Shown here one piece after another: positions 17,148 to 26,184 of a DNA stretch of 64,000 bases. Source of the stretch: DASCOT01 sp965197275 (GTDB taxonomy: Bacteria > Acidobacteriota > UBA890 > WLXD01); NCBI GenBank assembly GCA_965197275.1, contig CBDAMQ010000015.1, positions 1-64,000 of the forward strand, given 5' to 3'. The position numbers and the translations under genes were made by a program. Position 1 is the first letter of the stretch; each line of letters opens with the position of its first letter. Under the pieces are notes generated by a model. It saw only the letters and a program-made list of their open reading frames with translations. It was not told the origin of the DNA and did not search any database.

Positions 17148-18942
17148 CAAATTCGTACGCCAAGGGAGTGATGATCGTGTGTGGGCCGATGCGTATCGTC
17201 TCGCCGCGATCCAGCGCACGCCGGACGTCCGCCTCCGCGACGAAGTCAACAGGTGTCGCAACCGTTGCGCTTCCCGCCTCCCGCTCCTGGTCCACTGATT
17301 GGTCCGTCGGAGTCACCGCGTACGCCCCGCGCAGTGGCTCTGGCTTCGTCTTGCCCACGGTTCCAGAGTCACCGTGCTGGCATGTCGCGCAACTGCAGTC
17401 GTCGTCGTGGGCCGCCCGATCGGCAGCCGCCGAGACACTGCTTGCGGAGGCGATTATACCCCTGTGGCGCAGAAACTCGCCGACCCGGGCCTCCAGATCG
17501 TCGCCGAGCGGTGCAGCATCGAGGTTGCGGGCGGCGCTCTCCGGCGCCGATACCTGTGCCGTTGCCGTGGCAGCAGTCCGGAAAGGTCGCTTCCCGTAGG
17601 CAAGGCGTTTGACGTTGATCAGATGCTGCGGCCCGATGTTGTCGGATGTGATGTTGTTCCCCCACGAGCCACAGCCCAGTGTCATTGACGGGAACAGCTC
17701 GGTAGTCAGCCCCACCGCACCGACCGCAGCCACTGTATTCACCAGTACGCGATGCGCCGGCTTGTGGAGGCCGAATTCCAACACCACGTCGTCGTCCTGT
17801 GAGTGGATCACCATCGTGTGCCCAAGCCCGCCGAACTCGAGCAGCTGTTTGCAACGCTCGCATCCCTCCCTCCAATCCTCGACCTCGTAGAAGGCCAGCA
17901 CCGGCGAGAGCTTCTCGTGCGATAGGGGATAGTCGCGGCCGACCCCGTCCTGCGGGCACAGGAGCACCCGGGCTGCGGCGGGAACGTCGATGCCGGCAGC
18001 GTCGGCGATAGTGGTTGCCGGCAGGCCCACGAGCGCGGTGTTCACCAGCAGCTTGTCGGTGATCAGCGTCGTCGCCAGCCGCTCGCACTCGGACGGCGAA
18101 AGGAAATGTCCACCGTTGGCCGTCGCCGCCGCCCTGACCCGGTCGCTGATGACTCGGTCGCAGACGATCGCTTGCTCTGAGGAGCACAAGGTGCCGTTGT
18201 CGAACGTGGTCCCGGAAATGACGTCGGCCACCGCCTGCTCGACGTCGGCGCTACGCTCGATGTACGCCGGTACGTTGCCCGGGCCGACACCGTAGGCCGG
18301 CTTGCCGGCCGAGTAGGCCGAGCGCACCATCGCCATGCCTCCGGTTGCCAGGATCACATCGATGCTGCGGTTGTGCATGAGCTCGCGGGTACCTTCCAGC
18401 GTCACCACCGTCATGCACCCGATAATCTCTCGCGGCGCCCCGGCAGCGACGGCGGCCTCGTGCATCACGTCGGCCGCAGCCTTGATGCAAGCCTTGGCGT
18501 TTGGGTGCGGTGAGAGCACCACGCCGCAGCGCGCCTTCAAGGCGATGAGGCACTTGAACATCGCCGTCGACGTGGGGTTCGTGGTCGGAATGATCCCCGC
18601 CACCACGCCGACCGGCTCGGCGATCTCGCGCACGCCGGCCTCGGCATCCTCGCCGATTACACCGACGGTGCGCATGCCACGCATCGCCTCGACCACTTGT
18701 TCCAGCACGAAGTTGTTCTTGGCGATTTTGTCGTCGACGTTGCCGTAGCCAGTTTCCTCGACCGCCATCGCCGCCAGCCGGGCGCTCTCGCGTAGACCCG
18801 CCGCGGCCATGGCCTCGACGATCGCGTCTACCTGTTGCTGCGAGGCACCCTCGAGCTGTGCCTGCGCGGCGGCGGCGGCACGGGTCAGGGTGCGTGCCTC
18901 GTGTACCGAGCGCAGGTCGCCATCCAGGTCGGGCAGACTCAT
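17116..18942 (-). CDS. CoA-acylating aldehyde dehydrogenase (EutE/PduP/AdhE-N type) with C-terminal extension
   Basis: 608 residues against about 460-480 for EutE or PduP. The first 450 form the dehydrogenase: GIIPTTNPTSTAMFKC (cofactor site), GVGPGNVPAYIE, catalytic Cys253 in FDNGTLCSSEQ, HEKLSPVLA, and the end motif WGNNITSDNIGPQHLINVKR. These enzymes convert an aldehyde, NAD and CoA to acyl-CoA, usually inside a bacterial microcompartment. The extension contains an amphipathic helix (about 481-496, LEARVGEFLRHRG) preceded by a linker, like encapsulation peptides, then a Cys cluster CSCATC (516-521) and a final 40-residue module with DVRRALDRG and TIITPLAYEFGEDH. The shell gene is 69 bases upstream on the same strand, supporting encapsulation. 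Confidence 0.87.
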   Translation of the reverse strand: MSLPDLDGDLRSVHEARTLTRAAAAAQAQLEGASQQQVDAIVEAMAAAGLRESARLAAMAVEETGYGNVDDKIAKNNFVLEQVVEAMRGMRTVGVIGEDAEAGVREIAEPVGVVAGIIPTTNPTSTAMFKCLIALKARCGVVLSPHPNAKACIKAAADVMHEAAVAAGAPREIIGCMTVVTLEGTRELMHNRSIDVILATGGMAMVRSAYSAGKPAYGVGPGNVPAYIERSADVEQAVADVISGTTFDNGTLCSSEQAIVCDRVISDRVRAAATANGGHFLSPSECERLATTLITDKLLVNTALVGLPATTIADAAGIDVPAAARVLLCPQDGVGRDYPLSHEKLSPVLAFYEVEDWREGCERCKQLLEFGGLGHTMVIHSQDDDVVLEFGLHKPAHRVLVNTVAAVGAVGLTTELFPSMTLGCGSWGNNITSDNIGPQHLINVKRLAYGKRPFRTAATATAQVSAPESAARNLDAAPLGDDLEARVGEFLRHRGIIASASSVSAAADRAAHDDDCSCATCQHGDSGTVGKTKPEPLRGAYAVTPTDQSVDQEREAGSATVATPVDFVAEADVRRALDRGETIRIGPHTIITPLAYEFGEDHDLFLRR

Positions 18943-19011
18943 CGGCGAGGCTCACGCCCCGGCGATCGCTTCGGGCGCCCCCGTATCACTGGCGGCCTGA
19001 CTCCGGGTCGG

Positions 19012-19320
19012 CTACTTCTTCTTCGGGGCCGGCTCCAGTTCGGTTGCCGGCAGGATTCTCTCGACTTCATCGTGTGGGCGCGGGATCACGTGGACCGCCA
19101 CCAGCTCGCCGACGCGGCGCGCGGCTGCGGCCCCGGCGTCGGTGGCTGCTTTCACCGCGCCAACGTCGCCGCGCACGAGCACGGTGACGAACGCCGCGCC
19201 GATCTGTTCGCGCCCGATCAGCTTCACATTCGCTGCCTTTACCATCGCGTCGGCTGCTTCGATCGAGGCGATTAGACCCCGAGTTTCCACCATGCCCAAT
19301 GCTTCGTAGGAAATCGACAT
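19012..19320 (-). CDS. Bacterial microcompartment shell protein, BMC-H (EutM/PduA/CcmK family)
   Basis: 102 residues with a single BMC domain: EALGMVETRGLIASIEAADAM at the N-terminus, KLIGREQIGAAFVTVLVRGDVGAV in the middle, and VIPRPHDEVERILP at the end. This is the standard hexamer-forming, pore-bearing shell tile. Start behind CGGAGTGATGC. It is followed by the aldehyde dehydrogenase, so the pair looks like a minimal or satellite metabolosome locus. No BMC-P (EutN-like) vertex protein, BMC-T trimer, phosphotransacylase, alcohol dehydrogenase or signature lyase is present within the window, so the rest of the compartment must be encoded elsewhere or is missing. Confidence 0.93.
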   Translation of the reverse strand: MSISYEALGMVETRGLIASIEAADAMVKAANVKLIGREQIGAAFVTVLVRGDVGAVKAATDAGAAAARRVGELVAVHVIPRPHDEVERILPATELEPAPKKK

Positions 19321-19372
19321 GCATCACTCCGTGCAAGGGCCGCACCCCGTGACCGAAGCATTCGCTCGGCCT

Positions 19373-19416
19373 CTGGCCCGTATGTTCCCGGCCGCTGGCC
19401 CGTGTGTTGCCGGCCC
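19373..19416. repeat. Imperfect 22-bp tandem repeat upstream of the shell gene
   Basis: Two adjacent units begin CTGGCCCGTATGTTCCCGG (19373) and CTGGCCCGTGTGTTGCCGG (19395). They lie in the 296-base divergent gap between the BMC-H gene and the lipoprotein gene, where promoters for both must sit, so they could be a regulator site. No other structure was recognised in this gap. Confidence 0.45.
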
Positions 19417-19616
19417 TGTCGAACCCGTGATCTCGCGGCCCTGCGGGGACCGCGAATCCGGCCTTCCGGAACGGGCGGAAGGTAGCATGGGAATGTCCCT
19501 AGCGGTAGACTGGGCGATCGCGGCCTGTGGGGACGGGAGGCCGTAACCGCGCGGGATCCGGCTGGCCTCCGCCGCCTTTGCTTCCCCGCGACCGCGATAC
19601 TTTTCGGAGGAGTTTC

Positions 19617-20513
19617 ATGTCCACATCGTTGTTCCGTGAGCGCCCGCGGTCAGCGCGGACCGTCTTCGCCCTCGCTCTCACCGCCGCGATCGTCTCTGCC
19701 GCCTGTGCCAACGACGAGACGCCGCAGCTGGACGTTCAGGTGCAGCTCGACTTGCCCGACAGCGTCCCTTTGGGAGAGCCGCTAGATATCGGCTACGCCT
19801 GGACGACGGCGGGCGAGTTCGAGGCTCCTGCGGACGACTACAAGGTCTTCGTTCACATGATCGATCCCGACGGCAACATCCTGCTGCAGGACGATCACTA
19901 TCCGCCGCAGCCAACGAGCCAATGGCGTGCGAGCCAGGCCGAGGAGTACAGGCGTTGGTACTATCCGCCGAACTCGCTCGAGGCGGAGTATCTGGACTTC
20001 GTCGTCGGTCTGTACTCGCCGGATACCCGGACGCGCGTTCGTGATGCCAGCGGCGAGTGGGCCGAAGCCGTGCAGGTGCATCGGATGACGGTGCGCTCCG
20101 ACGATGTCTCCGGCATTCCGCTGTACATGGAGGGATGGTATCCGCCTGAGCAGGTAGTCGAGCCGGAGCCGCGTGAGTGGCGTTGGAGCCAGGAGACCGC
20201 TCGCGCGGTGTTCACCAACCCGCGCAAGGACGCGGTGCTGCACTTGCGGGCCCACGGGCCGTTCGACGAGGTTGGCGCCCAGGCCGTGGTCCTCCGCATC
20301 GGCGACAGCGAGTTGGCGAGCGTCGAGGTCAGCGCTGCCGACGAGTTTCTCGAGCGCATCGTGATTCCAGCGTCGGCGATGGGTAGCAACGAATGGGTGG
20401 AATTGAATCTCCAGGTGACGCCGGCTCTGGTGCCGCAGGAGATCGAGCCAGACTCGCAGGACGATCGGCAGCTGGGTCTACAAGTGTTTTCGATGTACCT
20501 GTCATCTTCCTGA
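19617..20513 (+). CDS. Lipoprotein of unknown function
   Basis: 298 residues. Start at 19617 is fixed by CGGAGGAG four bases upstream. The leader ends in IVSAACAND, a lipobox-like site, so the protein is probably lipid-anchored. The body looks all-beta: an N-terminal region with DYKVFVHMIDPDGNILLQDDHYPP resembles carbohydrate- or membrane-protein-associated beta-sandwich domains, and the C-terminal part (TNPRKDAVLHLRAHGP, VVLRIGDSELASVEV, EWVELNLQV) resembles the N-terminal beta-domain of the sulfatase-like lipoprotein at 26318-28654. The family is not recognised. It lies 51 bases upstream of recA on the same strand and diverges from the shell gene. Confidence 0.75.
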   Translation: MSTSLFRERPRSARTVFALALTAAIVSAACANDETPQLDVQVQLDLPDSVPLGEPLDIGYAWTTAGEFEAPADDYKVFVHMIDPDGNILLQDDHYPPQPTSQWRASQAEEYRRWYYPPNSLEAEYLDFVVGLYSPDTRTRVRDASGEWAEAVQVHRMTVRSDDVSGIPLYMEGWYPPEQVVEPEPREWRWSQETARAVFTNPRKDAVLHLRAHGPFDEVGAQAVVLRIGDSELASVEVSAADEFLERIVIPASAMGSNEWVELNLQVTPALVPQEIEPDSQDDRQLGLQVFSMYLSSS

Positions 20514-20564
20514 AACGGCGGTGGGGCTGCCGTCTCAGTGGGGCAGGGGAGCCAGGAGTGGGAC

Positions 20565-21662
<1,098 letters not shown>

Positions 21663-21668
21663 CTCGTA

Positions 21669-21700
21669 GAAAAACCCGGCCAGTCGGCCCCGTGTAGCCA
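21669..21700 (-). terminator. Possible terminator of the NSS transporter operon
   Basis: Read on the minus strand, GGCCGACTGGCC can fold into a short hairpin and is followed by GGGTTTTTC, a run of five T. It sits in the 50-base convergent gap between the recA stop and the stop of the transporter small subunit. The stem is only four base pairs, so the call is tentative. Confidence 0.35.
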
Positions 21701-21712
21701 GGCGAGCTGTGG

Positions 21713-21871
21713 CTAGGCGCCTGGTGCGCTGCCGGGTCCCTCGGTCTTCTCGGGATGCTCGAAGGTCGTGTCGCCGGTCGACATCACCTTGCGGAAGCAG
21801 AAGATCACCAGCCCGAAGATGAAGACCCAGGCGAGGATCAGGAACGTCCAGCCAGTCGCGGTCATGCCCAT
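21713..21871 (-). CDS. MetS-like small subunit of an NSS-family amino acid importer
   Basis: A 52-residue microprotein, MGMTATGWTFLILAWVFIF followed by GLVIFCFRKVMSTGD and a polar tail. It has one transmembrane helix followed at once by basic residues. It matches the pattern of MetS (putative methionine and alanine importer small subunit), which in Corynebacterium is required with the large subunit MetP. Start at 21871 behind GGGAGA; an internal ATG at 21865 is also possible. It begins 15 bases after the stop of the NSS transporter, so the two are co-transcribed. Confidence 0.82.
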   Translation of the reverse strand: MGMTATGWTFLILAWVFIFGLVIFCFRKVMSTGDTTFEHPEKTEGPGSAPGA

Positions 21872-21886
21872 GTGCGTGTCTCCCGT

Positions 21887-23467
21887 TCAGGCCGCATCGG
21901 TCCTCGAGTGGTTGCGCCAGGCGTAGGAAACGGCGAGGCAGAAGGCAAGGAAGATCCCGATCATCGTCAGTCGCGCGGCGCGCACGTAGGGAACGTAATC
22001 CGGGTTGACGCCCTGGTAGCTCAGTACCGGCGGCAGGATCTGGAAGATCCAGCTGCCGAGGATCACCAGCAACATCGCCGGGGTAACGTACTTGATGATA
22101 AAGCGGAAGATCACCGGCACCTCCAGGTCGGCGCCCGTGGTGAGCTCCTGCCAGCCGCGGTCGATGCCGAACACCCAAGCGAACAGGATGATCTCGATGG
22201 TGGCAAACACCACCAGCCCGAATGTCCCGGCCCAGAAGTCGAACTCGCTCAGAAAGCCCTGCTGGTTGAAGAAGATCACCGGCTGGCAACCGATGAACAC
22301 CATCGTGCCGAGCACCACCGCGGCCTTCTGCCGCGTCATGCGGTACTCCTCCTGTAGGAACGCCATGATCGGCTGGCCCATGGCCAGCGACGAGGTGATG
22401 CCGGCGAAGAACAGGAGAGCGAACCACATCGTGCCGAAGAACTGTCCCGCCGGAATCTGCTGGAAGAGGGTCGGCATGAGCGCGAACGGCAAATCGAATC
22501 CGCTGCTCGCGAGCTCCAGCGTTCGATCGAGCCCGAAGAAGGCCACCGCGGCGGGGATGGCCAGTGTGCCACCAAGCACCACCTCGGCGAACTCGTTGGT
22601 CGCTGCAGTTGCCAGGCCGGTGAGGGCGACGTCGTCTTTCTCGCGCAAGTAGCTGGCGTAGCAGTGAATCGATCCCAGCCCGAGGCTGAGAGTGAAGAAA
22701 ACTTGCCCGGCCGCCGCCAGCCATACGCTGGGGCTGGTGAACATCTCCGGTACTGGATTCCACACGAACCCCATGCCGGCGCTGACGCTGTAGTCGGGCA
22801 GCGCCGGGTCGGGCGTGCCCAGGGTCAGCACCCGAATCACCAGCACGATGGCGAACACGAAGAGGGTGGGTAGGGCGATCTTGGCGATCGCTTCGATCCC
22901 ACCCGACACGCCCTTGGACAGAATCCACACGTTTGCGCATAGCGTCACGAAAAACAGCGCCCAGGCCCACGACACCGAGGTGAAGTAGGTGAGCCCGGCG
23001 CCGGATACCGCCGGATCGCTCATGTCGATCGGGATACCGTGGTAGCTGCGCAGGAACGCCAGCATGGGCTCGAACTCGGCGGCGCCCCAATAGGATCCGG
23101 TGGCGGTGAAGATCGTGTAGCCGAGCGACCACGACTCGATATAGGTGTAGTAGATCATCACCACGAGCGGCATGAACAGGCCCAGCACACCGACGTACTT
23201 GGCCGCCGGGTGGTCCCAGATCCGGGCCATCATTCCAGGCGTCGAGGAGTGTCCGTAGCGGCCGCCGTAGCGACCGATTGACCACTCCACCCACATCAGC
23301 GGGATTCCCAGCAGCAGGAAGCAGATGAAGTAGGGGATCATGAAGGCGCCGCCGCCGTTCGAGGCCGCCTGCACCGGGAAGCGCAGGAAATTGCCCAGCC
23401 CCACCGCGTTTCCGGCCATCGCGAGGATCAGCCCGACCCTCGTGCCCCAGCGTTCTCTGTCAGTCAT
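21887..23467 (-). CDS. Sodium-dependent neurotransmitter:sodium symporter (NSS/LeuT family)
   Basis: 526 residues with about 12 hydrophobic helices. The N-terminus has the family hallmark GLILAMAGNAVGLGNFLRFPVQA (helix 1, with the unwound substrate and Na1/Na2 site) followed by GGGAFMIPYFI. Helix 6 contains FFTLSLGLGSIHCYASY and helix 8 AGITSSLAMGQPIMAF. The family imports amino acids (leucine, methionine, alanine, tryptophan and others) or related solutes with sodium. The MetS-type small subunit next door makes a methionine/alanine-type importer most likely, by analogy to MetPS. Substrate not proven. Confidence 0.93.
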   Translation of the reverse strand: MTDRERWGTRVGLILAMAGNAVGLGNFLRFPVQAASNGGGAFMIPYFICFLLLGIPLMWVEWSIGRYGGRYGHSSTPGMMARIWDHPAAKYVGVLGLFMPLVVMIYYTYIESWSLGYTIFTATGSYWGAAEFEPMLAFLRSYHGIPIDMSDPAVSGAGLTYFTSVSWAWALFFVTLCANVWILSKGVSGGIEAIAKIALPTLFVFAIVLVIRVLTLGTPDPALPDYSVSAGMGFVWNPVPEMFTSPSVWLAAAGQVFFTLSLGLGSIHCYASYLREKDDVALTGLATAATNEFAEVVLGGTLAIPAAVAFFGLDRTLELASSGFDLPFALMPTLFQQIPAGQFFGTMWFALLFFAGITSSLAMGQPIMAFLQEEYRMTRQKAAVVLGTMVFIGCQPVIFFNQQGFLSEFDFWAGTFGLVVFATIEIILFAWVFGIDRGWQELTTGADLEVPVIFRFIIKYVTPAMLLVILGSWIFQILPPVLSYQGVNPDYVPYVRAARLTMIGIFLAFCLAVSYAWRNHSRTDAA

Positions 23468-23565
23468 GCGCAGGCTCCCAAACTGGGAAAAATCACCGAA
23501 ATCTCAGGCCCCTAACGGGGCATCATCGACCCTAAACCGCGGGCTACTATAGCAAAAATGCCCGT

Positions 23566-23594
23566 TTGACTGGTCAGGAGGCACGGGCTATAAG
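23566..23594 (+). promoter_or_regulatory. Sigma-70 type promoter for tRNA-Phe
   Basis: A -35 box TTGACT (23566-23571) and a -10 box TATAAG (23589-23594) are separated by exactly 17 bases. Expected start of transcription is about 23601, some 70 bases before the mature tRNA-Phe, leaving a short 5' leader for RNase P processing. It is the clearest consensus promoter seen in the window. Confidence 0.65.
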
Positions 23595-23672
23595 GTCTCA
23601 GTCCGTGGGTAAGCTCGCGCCGCATCGGCTCCGATGTGCCCGACCCACAGACTCCCGCCAAGGTCTTCTGGT

Positions 23673-23745
23673 GGGCTCGTAGCTCAGTCGGTAGAGCGAG
23701 GGCCTGAAAAGCCCTGCGTCGGTGGTTCAATTCCGCCCGAGCCCA
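23673..23745 (+). tRNA. tRNA-Phe (anticodon GAA)
   Basis: The cloverleaf folds fully. Acceptor GGGCTCG pairs with CGAGCCC, D-arm GCTC/GAGC with loop AGTCGGTA, anticodon stem AGGGC/GCCCT with loop CTGAAAA (anticodon GAA), variable GCGTC, and T-arm GGTGG/CCGCC with loop TTCAATT. Discriminator A is followed by CC, so part or all of the CCA end is added after transcription. Its 3' half is duplicated at 26176-26223, marking it as the attachment site of a small islet. Confidence 0.95.
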
Positions 23746-23747
23746 CC
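23699..23747 (+). repeat. Direct repeat, left copy (attL) in the tRNA-Phe 3' half
   Basis: 49 bases from the anticodon arm (AGGGCCTGAAAAGCCC) to the end of the acceptor (CGAGCCCACC). It is repeated at 26176-26223 with a single A missing in the anticodon loop. The 3' half of a tRNA gene is the classic core site of tyrosine recombinases, so this is read as the left attachment site that keeps the tRNA functional. Confidence 0.85.
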
Positions 23748-24489
23748 TTGCAAATCTGGTGTTTCCAGCAGGTTAGCGGGATGAAGACGCGACATCGACC
23801 TCACGGGTTTTCACCCGTCATGCTCTGTTTCCACCCAAATGTGGACACCCATGTGGACACCACACCGAGTTAGGGGTGCGGTTCGCCGTCTGAGTGCGAT
23901 CTCGTAGGAGCCGAACTGCTAGCCGGGTGTAGGTACGCCGCCAGGCAGGTCGTCCTCAGACGGCGGGGCGTCGAAGTCGGCGCTTCGGACAGAGTCTCGC
24001 CGGACTCGAGGTCGTCAGTCTTGTCCGGTTTGTCGCTGTCACGCATCGGGACCGCTCCCTCCGTATTGGGTGGGTTACGATCCGTAATGTCGAGAAGACG
24101 GGGCAACGTGTCAACAGCCGTGTGAAGGCCGCTCCCACCTGACGCTAACCGCCCCTATCCGCTCCCTTCTAGCCCCCACGGCCGTGCAGGCCAATGGACA
24201 ATTCTCTCTCCTTCCCGAACCCCAATCCTCCGGGGTTTGTCAGCTTTGGTCGCAAGTGACAAAAGGCCCGTCTCGGTGCGGACCAAGAGGCTGCATCCTA
24301 GGGAGGGCCAAAGCCTTATCGTCGCTGGATGTAGAGGGCCCGGACAAGCGAACGGAGCGCAGGGACGCGGTCGTCGCCCTTGCAGGCCACGGCTTCGTGC
24401 CCGATCCAAAGATGGCCGAGCTGCCGTGACAGATTTGGGGGTAGCATTGGTCCGGCACGTCCGAACGCCCTGTTCGCAGCGACCTGACG
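23748..24489. other. 742-base stretch of islet with no clear gene
   Basis: Contains short frames only (for example minus strand 23870-24106, 78 codons, rich in charged and Ser/Thr residues; plus strand 24184-24429). None has a recognised domain or a good ribosome site. Just after the tRNA lies a short local repeat, TGTGGACACCCATGTGGACACC (two TGTGGACACC units near 23840-23863), of the sort often seen beside tyrosine-recombinase attachment sites. Confidence 0.4.
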
Positions 24490-26022
24490 ATGACTCGAAG
24501 TAAAGAGATCCTCGCGGGACTGCTACTGCTGGCCGCATCTACTGCTCTCTGCGTGCCGCTGGGGGAAGCGGTCGTTCGGGCCATCGATGGGTACGAGCTG
24601 CTGTCGTTGCGCCTGGTGGCACGACCGCAGCCGATTTTCGGAAGCGCCGACAACGCTGCACCAGCGTCGGGAAGCTGGGTGGCCGCGACCGACGTGGCAC
24701 GCGGGGTGGAGCGCGAGTGGTTCGTGCAAGACCCGCGACGACCGTTGGGCGAGGATCCCAACGAGCGCCTACTCGAGAGGTTCCGCGCCGCGCCCCCTGA
24801 AGTCGGGTACGGATCAATCTACCAGTGGAACCTAGCCCACCTGAAAAACGGCGCCTGCCTTGGCGGGGTCATGAACGAGTCGTTCGATCGGTTCGAACGC
24901 ATCTTCTACTTCACGCCGCGCAACGGAACGATGTTCCCGCGCTATCGGTTCATCCGGAACATCACGGATCCGAGCCGTATGGAGGTCAGCAGGTTCGGCT
25001 ACCGAGGCGCTCAAATCCCATTGAATAAGCCCCCAGGGACCATCCGGATCGCATTCGTGGGCGCCAGCACCACGGTCAGTGGTCATGGAATGCCGTACTC
25101 CTACCCCGAATACGTCGGTCGATGGCTCAATTTATGGGCAGATCGCGAGTTCTCCGGTATGCGCTTCGAGACGGTAAACGCCGGCCGCTCCGGCATCTCC
25201 TCGCCAGATATCCGCGGCGTCGTGCGCAGCGAGCTGCTGCCGCTGGAGCCGGACATGGTCGTTTACTACGAAGGGGCTAACAGCTTTTGGCCGACGGACT
25301 ACGTTGACTGGACCGACGGCGAGTCACCACCGCAGCCAACCGTGAATTTCGTATTGAAGTCACCGCTCGAGAACTACTCGGCACTGTTGCGACGGCTGCT
25401 GGCGCTGATAGACGCCGGCTACCACGGCGACGGCGCCGAGCCGGAGAAGGTCGCCAATGAGGTGAATTGGCCACCGGAGATCGATGAGCATGACCCCGAT
25501 CCGGACGATCCTCGCCTGCCGACGGGCCTCGACGGCGTCATCGGTGATCTGGAGGGGATCCGTGAGAATCTGACGCAGATCGACGCCGAGCTGATCCCGT
25601 CGTCTTTCGTATGGATGGTGTGGGACGGAATGCGGTTGGAGCTGCCGCGCCACGCGACGCTCTTCCAGTACCTCAACCAGACGTATGGGATCTTCAGCTA
25701 CGCATACCTGCGGCGCATGGCCGATTTCCAGAACCGGGTGTTCGAGAAGTACGCGTCGAGCCGCGGGCTGGAGTTCCTCGACGTGGCCGGCCATTTCCCA
25801 CGCGATCCCAACCTGGTTAGGGATGCAATCCACAACACTCCCGAAGGGATTCGGGTACGCGCATGGGTCGTGTTGCAGCAACTCGTACCGATCCTGCGGG
25901 AGCGCATCCAACAGGGCGTATTGCCCAAGCCGGACCGCGAGCGTCTCACGGAGCACCCCGCCTTTAGCGAGCCCCGCTTCCAGTCGACGACATGGGCGAG
26001 GTTGCTGCGTTCGTGCAACTAG
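24490..26022 (+). CDS. Membrane-anchored SGNH/GDSL-hydrolase-like protein
   Basis: 510 residues. One N-terminal hydrophobic helix (EILAGLLLLAASTALCVPLG) anchors a periplasmic domain. SGNH blocks are visible: block I IAFVGASTTVSGHG with the candidate catalytic Ser in GAST, block II Gly in VNAGRSGISS, block III Asn in YYEGANSF, and block V Asp/His in VRDAIHNTPEG. Such enzymes remove or transfer acyl groups on polysaccharides or lipids. The gene lies inside the tRNA-Phe islet. After the annotated stop the same frame continues in coding style for about 50 codons, interrupted by one more stop, so the C-terminus may be truncated. Confidence 0.75.
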   Translation: MTRSKEILAGLLLLAASTALCVPLGEAVVRAIDGYELLSLRLVARPQPIFGSADNAAPASGSWVAATDVARGVEREWFVQDPRRPLGEDPNERLLERFRAAPPEVGYGSIYQWNLAHLKNGACLGGVMNESFDRFERIFYFTPRNGTMFPRYRFIRNITDPSRMEVSRFGYRGAQIPLNKPPGTIRIAFVGASTTVSGHGMPYSYPEYVGRWLNLWADREFSGMRFETVNAGRSGISSPDIRGVVRSELLPLEPDMVVYYEGANSFWPTDYVDWTDGESPPQPTVNFVLKSPLENYSALLRRLLALIDAGYHGDGAEPEKVANEVNWPPEIDEHDPDPDDPRLPTGLDGVIGDLEGIRENLTQIDAELIPSSFVWMVWDGMRLELPRHATLFQYLNQTYGIFSYAYLRRMADFQNRVFEKYASSRGLEFLDVAGHFPRDPNLVRDAIHNTPEGIRVRAWVVLQQLVPILRERIQQGVLPKPDRERLTEHPAFSEPRFQSTTWARLLRSCN

Positions 26023-26184
26023 TTCTCCAGGAGCTACTACCTCGTCACACAGGACGAAAGCACGCTCAACGGCTGATGGAAATGGCTGCACGGTAAGCAG
26101 GATCGCGCACAGCAAGGCGTGTATTCCGTGCGGGACGTGCTCGATCAGATCCACATCGAGTACGATTGCTGCATCAGGGCCTGA
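26023..26184 (+). pseudogene. Possible decayed C-terminal tail of the SGNH-like gene
   Basis: In frame with the upstream gene but after its TAG, the sequence reads FSRSYYLVTQDESTLNG, a TGA, then WKWLHGKQDRAQQGVYSVRD and VLDQIHIEYDCCIRA, ending at a TGA formed by the first bases of the right-hand tRNA repeat (AGG GCC TGA). The coding character across two stops suggests the gene originally ran to the attachment site and has since acquired nonsense changes. Confidence 0.4.

Larger units (their letters stand above)
23748..26175. mobile_element. 2.4 kb tRNA-Phe islet without a recognisable integrase
   Basis: DNA bounded by two copies of the tRNA-Phe 3' half. It carries one sizeable gene, an SGNH-hydrolase-like lipoprotein or membrane-anchored protein, and about 740 bases of apparently non-coding sequence at its left end. 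No integrase, excisionase or relaxase was found, so it is probably the residue of a larger integrated element after internal deletion, or was mobilised in trans. Confidence 0.65.

Noticed and set aside
23870..24106. 78-codon minus-strand frame in the islet
   Set aside because: Low-complexity charged sequence, no ribosome site and no recognised family; left as non-coding.
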